Shown here in pieces: positions 53,341 to 64,000 of a stretch of DNA of 64,000 nt. Both the position numbers and the translations under genes were made by a program. Positions within the stretch are counted from its first letter, which is position 1; each line of letters starts with the position of its first letter. Below the pieces are notes generated by a model. The model was not told the DNA's origin and ran no database searches. It worked only from the letters and a program-made list of their open reading frames with translations. This DNA comes from Istiophorus platypterus (lineage: Eukaryota; Chordata; Actinopteri; Istiophoriformes; Istiophoridae), in the NCBI GenBank assembly GCA_016859345.1, contig CM029126.1, positions 14,687,027 through 14,751,026 on the forward strand. The letters run 5' to 3'.

Positions 53341-55206
53341 ACTGTCAATTTTTCAGTAACATTCTATGATACAAAGGCATCGGTAAGCTTAAAAACACTG
53401 CCATCCGTATAATACTTTGCGTCGAATGAACCAAAGAACGACGGAACAGTTAACTTACCCAACAAAGGGCAGACAAAGAAAAGGCAGAAGCTTGCTGCAG
53501 AAGTCAAAACAAAGATGCTTCAGCCTTGCATGCCAAAACTGTTTAAACATAAAGTGATTTCTTGGAAGTGCAGCACAAACACCGGAGCAATGACTGCTGG
53601 CTACCAACAATGCCATCAGATTAAAAACAGCACCATCTTCCAAATCATAGCTTGGAGATGGCAGGCACTGAGATCTGAAATTTCAAAAGTTCAAAAATAT
53701 TTTTGATGCTTAATTTTAAAATTAGCTGGTCCAAAAGTTATGCTTGCTGGTAAAAATGGTATATAAGTAGTAATATATTCTAGTATAGTTGTCACACACC
53801 TCTATCCAATCACAGAAAATTTCAAAAGACAACAATAGAGAAAAAAAAAAAAATCCTCCCATCCCGTGATCAAACATATCAACAACAGTCAACTTGAAGG
53901 AGACCAAATGAAAAAGTACAGCCATTACCCTGACACTGTAAACAAACATGTCTGTCTCCCCCTCTGGATGCCATTAGGAATGTTTCAATATTTGTTTTAG
54001 TCATTGAGCAAAATATGTTCTTTCTTCCTCCTCATACTTCAATAGTATGCAAATCATAGCATTCATTCAAAAGCCACCATTGTTCTCAGTCCAAACACAG
54101 CTTGTATTTGTAAGTCTGTAATTGCGTGGTATATTCTGCTCTGCTTATCTAACCTCCCCTCTTTCTAATCATGTAATATTTAGAATATATAGAGGTTACG
54201 TTGTCTGCTGGTTAAATCCCGTGGCTTTTACAGAGAGTGCAAAGGCTGCTTTGAGGCCTTTATAGAATCCAGCTGGCTCGGTCCAACATTTCCAAGGTTC
54301 CACATTTATCTGAACTAGATCAGAGCCAAGCATAGTCCAGTCAGACACCCACTGCAGCCTTGAGAACAGCAAGAATTTTTTTAGAGAACATGAACACATT
54401 TGTACAGATTAAAAAACCGGGATCATAGAGTTGTTTTCATTCCAGTAACTATTGTACCTGCTGATACTAGTCCTACATGCAGATGGGAGATTCCTGGAAT
54501 CTGCCAAAAAACTTGTTCTAAATCTCCTGAAATGTGGAATTTAATCTAAATAGGAGAAATTACACCATTCATTAAGCCTTTGATAGAGCAGTGGGTGAAT
54601 ATGAAACTATAACCCCGATACTGCATACACACACATGCACACACAGTCCCATCCTGACTCCACCTATGATAAAGTGCTTCAACTCCTCAACATCCCTTAG
54701 CAGGTGTGGCAGAATTCTACGCTTTCTCTGTAATAATTCCTGTTTTAAATTTTCACAAAATACCACCCTCTGAATGTGGGTCAAACCCATTTACAGTACT
54801 ATGATTTCTCAAGGAGGTCCTGTAAAAATAAAAAAGAATAGACCTGCATTCTATTTGTACATGATACATTCTCACTTAGAGACATTTAGGCATTCAGGAT
54901 TTTACTGCACTTAACTTTTGCTCCTACTGCACTAGACATAAGAAAAATAGCTGGATAAAACATTAGATATTAAAGAAAGCATGGGCTGTCAAGAGCATCC
55001 ACTTGCATGCATCTAGCTCCACTATGAAATACAGTATACGGTGTAGATGTGTTATTGAGAGCGCCGTTTCTGTCACGTTCTTCCTGCCTTCTTCAGCAGT
55101 GCTAAGGAGTTTTGAGCCGGGATTGAGTGTAACCACTACCAGGTGTGCTTGAAAAGATTTTGGTGAAACTGGCACAGGGTCAAGATAGGGTGGAAGTGGT
55201 TAGGCT

Positions 55207-55235
55207 GGGGGTGGGGGTGGAAGTGGGGGTGAGGG
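55207..55235 (+). other. G-quadruplex motif
   Basis: Four G runs (55207-55211, 55213-55217, 55225-55229, 55233-55235) separated by loops of 1, 7 and 3 nt, which fits the standard G3+N1-7 pattern on the plus (transcript) strand of fhod3 intron 3. Confidence 0.75.
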
Positions 55236-56169
55236 TTCCAGAGGAATGGAGTTGCTCAATGTGAGAACATCAACCAGCCTGAGTCTGGCACAAGAGTGTT
55301 AGAGTAAGGTGTCTGAACTTGTTATGGTGCGATGGTGCAGGGTTGTTGCCTGTTGAAATCTTGTCTCATGCAGACCCAGAAAGCCCCCCCCCCATCCCAA
55401 TCCAAAAAAAATGACCAACAATATTTTTGCATTTTTTGGGGCAGTGGAACATCCTGTGAAGTTGATTTTTTTTGTGTTATTCAAGATGAAAGACAAATGA
55501 GGAGAGCTCTACAATTTGCAATCCATCATAGTCTCTTTTATTTTTTTACCCAGTGGGGGCGATAATAATAAACCCTTTCTCCCAACTATTTAATTGTCTG
55601 TTTTGAAAGGCATTAGGGCTACAACATGCAGTACACTCACAGCCTCATGCAAACCATATTGCAAAGGTCTGTGTGCTCATGCACCGTGTAAGAGAGTCTA
55701 AACTGAGAAGTTTTTGTCCGTTCTTTTGTCTGTTCATTTTTTGTCAGACAGATTTTTTTTCTGGGAATAATCATCTATATATGTACAACAATGCAGCTGG
55801 TTTGGGAAAATAGAATGGTTACTCAGTATCTCAAACAGTAACTTATACCTAATTGCCAGCAACATCCTTCCCTTGAATATGGTGCTTCAGGACTTGTAAA
55901 AGTAAACTTTATTACCAAAGTAAATGTGTAACAATAAGTTTCCAAAAGTAAGATTCACAAGAAATCCCCACAAATTACAGCTTAAGACATTATGTTTAAC
56001 ATCATAGAATTAAAGTCAGATATACATTAAAAATGCAGCCTACAAAAAAAAAAGTTTTTTAATATGTTTATCTGCAAACTTGCAGGTACCAATATACTGA
56101 GTCTGTGATAGGTCAAATTTAGACACCCAGTATTCTGGGCTCTACTTTTTTTTTTTTTTTTTTTTGGCA

Positions 56170-56189
56170 GGGGTGGGGGCAGGGGGGGG
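56170..56189 (+). other. G-rich, quadruplex-capable motif after a long T run
   Basis: GGGG, T, GGGGG, CA, then eight G. The last run is long enough to supply two tracts. It follows about 20 consecutive T (near 56146-56165). Confidence 0.6.
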
Positions 56190-59100
56190 TCAGAACCACA
56201 GTCTCAATTCATTGACCAAAACTATGCAGGAGCTCTACTTTTCAATTGTATCTCTTCATAGATATAGATGCAGCCATGCGTAAAGCCTACCCCCTGCTGT
56301 GAAGAGAGCAAGGTCCTTCTCTCTTTTTTTCGCCGGCTTTATCACACTGGCCTCTCCCGTCTTGTTGGAATAGTTAAACCTGTTAACTCATGCAGAGTAA
56401 TGTTTGAAAAAAAAAAATACCAGAGAGAGACCTCTAGGGGTTAGGTTGGAAAGGGCACCCACTCAGCACTGATCAGTGATGAACTATAACCAAGGTATCA
56501 CTAAGTTTCTGCTACTTGAAAAGGTAGAGTACATTTTGGACCTTTTACCATCTCTGTTTAGGTTTTTCATCAAGGTCTCTTTCATTTTATTTACCTTAAC
56601 ATGTTTAGTTCCAAGTCCCATATGTCAGTACTTTTCCTTTTATAGACTGCCAGGAATCTCTTATCTCTGTCATCCCGGGAGACACACAAACAGCCAGTCT
56701 TCACATGAAAACAAACACACTTACACAAATAATGGTCCAGTTTTGTTGAAAGATGATGGAAACCTTATGCTACTGGAAATAATACAGTAGTAACATGATA
56801 ACGGGTGTATATCACACTGTGTCGGTAGCATGAGCAAGGTTGTTTTAGCCATTAGTTTTGAAACCTAATGTATCATTGGCTGGGAAATAAGCGAGTGTTC
56901 AGGCTAAATCATCACTTCCTCATTCTGTGTCTTGTCATGTTTGAAAGTATCAGATTCATAGACTGGGTAGCATTTTAAATTAATCTGGAACAAGCCTTTA
57001 AATAATGCTCCAATTTACTTAAGTGCCATATATGCACCTGGTGTGGTAGCTCTCTATATAATGCACACCTCTTGTCATCCTCACACCACAAATATCTTTT
57101 CACTACCTCAAGGTATGTTTTGTTGACATTGCTTTTTATAGCTCTGGATCATAATAGCTTTGGATCATAATCTTATCTTTCGTCCTGTATCGCTCCTTTT
57201 TTTTCCATTGCATGCTCTGTGATATGATGGCTGGCTTTGGCTAAATAAGGTAAGAGAACACTTTAAATTCTTTCTTGCCAAAAGACGGCTGATCCTCTGT
57301 AGTGCTGTGAGCCAGAACGCCTTTTTATCCTATCAGAAACTGAGGGTGCTTTAGGTGTGCCAGCCAATCCCTCTCTACCTTGACACTGTCATCCTACAGG
57401 GATGCATGACTGGCTCCTAATGGTGGTTTTCAAAAATCTCTTAGTGTGATTTATATTGCTTGGGCACGTTCGCTGAAAGCCAGGTATGTCTCTCTTCAAA
57501 GTGGGCAGCAGTTGCTGGTAAAGCACATCTTCTCCCATCTCACTTTTCATTGAGGCAGTCAATTTTCCCTTTGTCTGGTATTGAAGATATGGGCCTTGTT
57601 TAATTTTCCGAGCATGCATATTTTTTTAAAATAGTCATTCCCGGATGTCATTAGTTAAGTTGTCAGATGGGGAAAGTAATAAATAAGGCCTCAGAACTCT
57701 GTGTCTTGTTTAAAAGTAGCTTTGATCTGCCATAACAGATGATTTTTCTGTTTTTTTTTTTCAGTTCAAGTTTTCCCTTTATAAATGAGAGAAATGAGAT
57801 TTTCTAATTTCAGAAAATATGTCCTAAATATTCTATGACTAAGTGAATTTAGGAAACTCATGTGTTTAGAGACATTTACTCTAAAGTCTTGATTGTCAGC
57901 ATTACTGTAAACGGAGCCTGACAATGCAGGTCATGCTTAAAATAGCTCATCGAGGGTAAGGCCTTAGTTTGAACAGCACTTTTTGGAAAATGAAGTAGAT
58001 ACTGTCCTCTTTGAAAGTTGAATGATGAGCAAGAGGCCCAGTGTGTTGTGGAAAAATGTAGACAAGGAGCCTACTGCAAAATACTAGACCATCTCTTGTT
58101 GATTTTCCCTGGGTAACAAGAGAGAGAACTCATATCTGTCAAAGGGGTATTATTGCATTTTATGTCAAATTTGTGGAGTCACGCTGTATCTCCTTTCCTC
58201 ATAATGCGGATTAATTTCTGTTATCTGTGTGTGCGTGTGTGTGTTTGTGTATGTCCGAGTTTGATGGATTTGGGATGCAGTTACCTTTCCTCTCAGAGAC
58301 AGGCCCGGTGTGGAGCGATCTAGGGCACTGTATCACCATTTTTTTTCACAGCAGTCCAAATATGTCAGGCCCAGTGACACTGGAGAATTATGATAGCTGA
58401 CCCTCCTCGACAAGGTGACATGGAGGAGGGCATGCTTGAATATCTGAGATATTGTTCTGCTTTTCTTTAGCACTGTACAACAGAGAAACCAGCCACATGT
58501 TATTGGATGGAGTAATTAAAATGTGCATCCGATGGCATTAGTACTTTATATTGATGACTCAATAACTGCAGTAAACTGTCTAACAATTCACATTTTTTAT
58601 GCCAAGAGTACATGTTGAGCAAGAATGCTTGTCTGATATCCAACAGTTTGTAGAAGACAGCCAGCAAAGAGAGGTTTAATCCAGGCACACATAAAAAAAA
58701 CCCAAAACAAAACAAGAAAAGAAAAGAAAAACTTTCATTACGCCGATAGTCTGTCTTTGACTGTACCCATTTTGCTTGCCAAGCGATTAAAGCAAATATT
58801 AAATCCTTACCTGCTAGCACTAACATGGATTGTGAAACTTCATGAGGAAAAAAATAGTGAACACATCAGTCATTTGGCATTGTTAAGCAGGATTTTGAAG
58901 AGAAAGCAGTCAGTCATGTTGATTGTGAATTTGCTCCAGTCGGGCAAACACGTTGGCCCCAGAGGACAAAACAGGTCTTTGAGTCCTTTGACTGTCTGTG
59001 CCAAGCATGAATTATATTCATTTCAGTGACACCTCGGGATAAAGATGTGACTGTCCAAACAAAACACCTCCTCAACAATGGAAATAATTAACAACTCATG

Positions 59101-62100
59101 ATTAAACTGTCTCCTTTGATCCATAAGAAATGTTATGTTTCTGTGCATATGATGTCTGTTAAACAGTTTGGGTTGGATTGTAATTACATTTAATGTCAAA
59201 TCTAAGTCTGTACCATGGGCACATATCATGCCTCTCTAACTACAATATGGTTTTCATAAAATTTCCATTGTATCTTGCTTCTTTGGTTGTCAGTAACAGT
59301 GCTGACTTGGCCCTTCCTGAGGCTCTGCCACCTGTCAGCAGTCAGGTCACACTTCACACCCAGCTTGGCACAGCAAAGCCAGTGCCAAGGTGCAACAATC
59401 TCACATGACAGGGCACTCATGCAAGGCTAGGGCAGTCGTGGTAACTGATGTTTAAGATCACAAATCACTGCAGAGTAGCACCTGTGCCCCATTTTATATC
59501 CACCCACACCTATTAAAGCTGGACAGCAGTTTGATAAAAATTCTTTGCTCATTGCATGTCCTTCCTGGATTCATTAGAAATCATTTCACTGTGAAGACCC
59601 AGTCGAAAAGGGAGAGATTATACACACTGTAAAAATAAAGTCTCACACTAGCTTGTTTAAAGATTGTACTGTAGGTAATGTATGTGCCAGTCTGATTGTG
59701 GTTCTGGATCAAACATATTGACATAAAACTCTCAGCCAAGAAATGAGCAGTGTTAGAGATATTACACAGCATTTTAGAGTATGAGCTTTGGTTTTTGGTT
59801 GTTACTGTCGTCCGAACTCTTTTAAGTCTATACTTGTAAAAATCCTCTTCTTCATTTAGAGCCTTTGTTTTGCTCACACAGACTTTAATTCTGGGAAACT
59901 TTGGGGCTCTTGTCTTATGGGTGCCTCATTTTTTTCCATGGCCAGATAAACAGGATTCCGTAGGCTTTCAAATACACCAAGTACTGCTTGTTTCCTTTGT
60001 AACATTTGGGACATATACCTGGTGCCACACATACTATCTCCTGTCAAGCACTTAAGCGCTCCTTTTAATTGGTATTATGTAAAAAATTTGTATCTCTATG
60101 TCAGTATTTCATAAGCTGAGAAAAACAGCTTTGTTTTCAGCTTTGTGACCATGTCCAGTGGGTTTTTACATGGTATATGTAACCTAAAGTGCTAATAAAG
60201 GTTTCTCAAAACATAGAGGAACATGTGATCATTCAATTTACTTGAAAATCTCAAACTCTCAAAATTTGGTGATACATGGTTTTTAATGGAAGGAGATGCT
60301 TTGTAAATTCTTAAGATCAGATTCCTCTATTTCCTGTCAAATGTGTTTTCAATCTCACTTGTGGAAGTAATTACCCAGGGTCATTAGGAATAGAGAGCCA
60401 CACTGCTCCTACTAGACTTGGTGACATGTTAACTAGATTGTGTCCTTACCTAAGCCACTGTCAGACAGGTACCAAAGGTCCTTCTTCACTGAGGAGACAG
60501 GAGGAAATACATTTTGTACTAGAAGAAGAGCTAAAACAATAATAAAAAAAGGAACTAGAGGGAAACTGCAGTGGGTCCCATTTGAGCACCAACAAGGTGA
60601 TTTGAGACAACGACTCCATGAGATGGGGGAGCTTTTTTCCATGTCTTTTCCATTAAGTATGGTCACAGAGTGGCCAGTATGGAAATGAGACGGTGTACTG
60701 TCACAGCTGTGTGGGTCCATATTGCTCTGCTTCCTATTCCAAGAGCAGAGTCTGAAATAGATGTGGTCTCGGCATAACTGTGTTTATTGGACGGAGCATT
60801 TCCCCACGTGTCAGGTTGTTGAGAATAGGAGGGAGCAGAGAAAGTCAGAACTAGACAGACAGCCAAGAGGAGTGAGAGGAATAGTGGAGTGAAGTAGGTT
60901 AAGGGAGAGTCATTGAGGTCATTGTTGAGAATATTTTCCAAATCTACTTTAGGAAAAAAAAGAACTAAAAAAAAAAAATTAATTTAATTGCTGTACATGA
61001 AATAAAACATTTTTGATTTTAGGGATCATAAAGTCTAAATTGCAAAAAGCATTTGGCTTTTTGGACATATCTTTTATGCGTACAAAGTTTGCACAAAAAT
61101 GGAACAACAAATATGCACAGGGGATAGTAGGGGTATATATGGACTAAGATTTTAAATCTTGGTTTTTAAGCATCTGGTTCTGCATCTATATGCACATGGC
61201 TGGTTTTTACTGCAGTAAGAAAAGCTGTTTGGCTGCAGCAGCTGCCAAGCAACACATGGGGAACGGCCTTGACCCAACCTCTATCCAACTCAGTCTAAGT
61301 TTTATTTGCAAAGATTATTAGATGAGCTTTCACCTGCAGAGTCATAGAAAATAACACTGATAACCAGCTTCACCTCTGTCAGTAGTCAATGTGAATATAT
61401 AATTCCATCATACTACACAGTGACTTGCTATAACTGCATTATAGCTGTTTTTGTCACCACCCCAACCAACCCCACTTCAATTGTTGATCCCCTTGTTTAT
61501 ATCTGTGTCAGGCTTTTGTCTGGTCTGCTGAATGAGTACATGCCTTTACTTTGCTCTCCGCTCCACTACGTATCTGTGTCAGTGGTGGCGAGTGTGGGGA
61601 AACCCTGCTGAGGAGGTGAAAGGGGGGCAGTTGCTACAAAAAAGCAGAGGGAAGAAAAGGGGGGGGTATTTACTGGGGGATGTAGTGTGGGTCACCCCAC
61701 CTGGTAGCTAAGGAATGACTCATTAGACAGGCAGGCACTAATGAAAGATTTGTCTGTCCTCACATCGGCCTTGCTGTCATGAATCTCTCCTCATCTGGAA
61801 TTCTGCAGATTCCAGCCTATCTTTCCTCTACTGTTTCTCTCTGACAGCATTAGATAGTATCTTGATGGCTGGTTACAGTTTATTGAAGAAACTTAGCAGG
61901 AGGTAATTAGCCTGCCCTTTAAGTGCTCTACGGAACATGTTCAATCTCTCAGGAATAATAAAAGGGTGTATGAGGCTAAACAGTAGGACCGGGCTGAAAA
62001 ATCCTTAACCACCCGAGGCTAGATGGCAAATGCCACTGCTGCCTTCCAGGAGAATTACTGTGACTGACAAAAACATAAACTTTCACTGAATGTCTAGCGT

Positions 62101-64000
62101 AAACACATCAATAAACACAACAATCCAATTTCCCTGTTTTCATCGAGGGACAATGACTGCCGTTGAGCTCTGTGGGCCAGGTTTTCTGTTTATTGGAACT
62201 TGGTGTGCCTTGGTATTGAATGCCTCTACCAGGATAGAGTGTCGTAGGCTGGAAACCTGATCTCCTCCCTGGTCCCGTGAGACACGATGTGTAGAGGAAG
62301 TCCAGGTTCAACATCCGTGGAGGAAATCAAATCAGAATGAATTAGCAGGGTTGATTTGCATGTTGCTAACACTGTCGTTAACATTGAACATGAAAGAGAG
62401 ATAGTCCAGACATGCTTTTCCGTTAACCTCGCAAGATCTTTTTTTGAAAGCTCCAATAGCAGTTTTGTATGTTAAAGATTGCAAAAAATACAACCACACT
62501 CACAAAGGCAGCACACATGACTTAAAGTTTTAACGGTCCTGCACTGCATGTCAACTCTTTTCTCATCGCTAGACTAAGCCCAGATTTATTAGCTAAATTT
62601 GGGATTCTGTTCCTTTTGCATGTCTTAGCTGTGCGCCTGCTTAGAGACTTTCACGCCCTGTGGGTCCGTGCAGGCCTTCCTGTGGGGCCTGCTCCTAACG
62701 ACAGAGGCTTCTTCAGTCTGTGTGGGCTGGCTCAGTTTTCTCTAATCAAAACCATCGTCTCCATATGTCTTCCATCACAACTTCCAAAGCATTTGAATAA
62801 ACTCCAGGCAACAGGAACAAATTAATTAATGTCTTTATTCCTCTGTGCACTTTGTAAACTGCCTGCAAGAGTGTGTGGATATTCTTGCTTGTGTTCAGTG
62901 TGTTCACTGCATGTTCATGTAAACCCACTCACATTTTCCATATTATTGTCTTGATCCACTGTTCAGTTTAACTCAAAAGGCAAACACATTGAAAATGATC
63001 TCATTCTTACCTGCATTTCCACTTAATAATTTCCACCTGAGTGCTATAATGTTCTTTTATTGACCCATCATTCACCTTGTGTTTTTGTTCAGGGAGAAGG
63101 GGATAAAAAAAAAAAAAAACAGAAGAAAGCCCAGTCCACAAAGTAGCATGTTACAAGCCGATGTACAAGTTGGGAGGTCTTCCACCTTAATTACTTGTGT
63201 TTTCTCTTCATAAATGTTGGAACAGTAGGTTTCCCTAGCAGACTGAGAAAGAAGAAAGGGAAAGAATGAGAAGGCAGCAGTGTTGATGTTATTGTGCTGC
63301 TGTTTCGTGACTGCAGAAGGCCATCACGCATACTGTAAACTCAAAGGTTTCTCATGAAAAAAACCAGTGGACAGAAATGAAAAGATAGGTTAGTCCATCC
63401 TTACACATGGCAGGCAGTGATGTGGCAATGCCGGCACACATGAAACTGTGCTCTCCCAGATGTCTACAGTTTGCTTGACCTCAGTCTGACCACCATCACC
63501 TCTCACAGAGACTGTGGCCTTCATTGACCAGTGGAGCAGAATCCCGGCTCTCTGGGACAGGGCTAAATGCGGACATGGGCAGGGCACTGGCTTGGGACTG
63601 AAGTCCACTCTCAAGGTCCAGCTTTGACCAGACCAGAACGTTGCAGCACATACTGACCTTTATTTCTATGAGGCTGCGCATAAACACCATCCATCTACTG
63701 CCATTTGATTGATGTAGATTGTAGCTTATTAGATGTTGCTTACATTAGCTTTTATCTCCTCTGCATCCTCTAAAGAACTATCAAGGCTCTCATTGTTTTA
63801 TTTTTTGCTCATGTTAGCTTGCTAGTTGCAACGATAATAGCAACACAGTACATGCAAGATTGGCAAAGTGGGTGATGACAGACTGATGACTCTTCATACT
63901 GATTATCTACTATAGTTCAAAATCTGTATTCTGTTGTTGTGTGCATGACAGATAAAGATGAGTAAAGATGCAGCACAGACAGAGCTAAGTCATATTAAAG

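Larger units (their letters stand above)
32833..64000 (+). other. fhod3: fhod3 intron 3 (more than 31 kb, continues past the window)
   Basis: Starts with GTGAGTAA. I looked for the next FHOD3 block (KLYNSSGR..., the start of the FH3 domain) and for any other family and found none on either strand. Content is AT-rich unique sequence, short microsatellites, a SINE relic near 50.2-50.7 kb, a dispersed repeat near 52.8-53.3 kb and two G-rich motifs near 55.2 and 56.2 kb. Short reading frames here show no coding features. Confidence 0.75.

Noticed and set aside
62616..62825. Reading frame with moderately GC-rich content near the end of the window as an extra fhod3 exon
   Set aside because: The peptide does not match the expected FHOD3 continuation, and no splice pair in phase 1 frames it.

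Overview
The window looks like nuclear DNA from a ray-finned fish, most likely a percomorph teleost. It carries spliced vertebrate genes with GT-AG introns, long microsatellites, tRNA-derived SINE relics, and a dispersed repeat near 53 kb whose wording I recognise from percomorph genomes. No bacterial, viral or CRISPR content was seen.

Layout. At 0.5-1.0 kb there is a weak candidate for the last exon of a plus-strand gene entering from the left. A CpG-enriched, promoter-like stretch follows at about 1.4-2.3 kb, with no gene I can assign. A complete ferroportin-family iron exporter (slc40a1-like, 8 coding exons, 585 aa) lies on the minus strand at 4.4-8.1 kb. A complete SLC6 neutral amino-acid transporter of the SLC6A18/SLC6A19 group (12 coding exons, 615 aa) lies on the minus strand at 9.9-14.8 kb. 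Just upstream of it, at 16.25-16.65 kb, are the last two coding exons of a second SLC6A19-like gene, broken by an in-frame amber codon and a one-base frameshift. A GC-rich CpG island at 18.7-19.5 kb is the promoter and 5' UTR region of fhod3, a plus-strand formin. fhod3 coding exons 1-3 are at 19.5, 25.8 and 32.8 kb. The rest of the window (more than 31 kb) is fhod3 intron 3, without any exon I can find.

Relations. The two minus-strand transporters are solute carriers that span the plasma membrane. In the vertebrate families they act at absorptive epithelia (iron efflux; sodium-coupled neutral amino-acid uptake), but nothing here shows shared regulation. The order slc6a19 relic then slc6a18-like gene, both in the same direction, matches the mammalian SLC6A19-SLC6A18 pair. 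This suggests an old tandem pair in which one member has decayed. fhod3 is an actin-organising formin and is unrelated to them.

Notable structure: a 1.36 kb GT/CG minisatellite in fhod3 intron 2, an 18-bp perfect hairpin, facing GT and CA tracts just before fhod3 exon 3, and two G-quadruplex motifs. Exon boundaries were read by eye, using splice consensus, reading-phase continuity and family resemblance. No database search was run.
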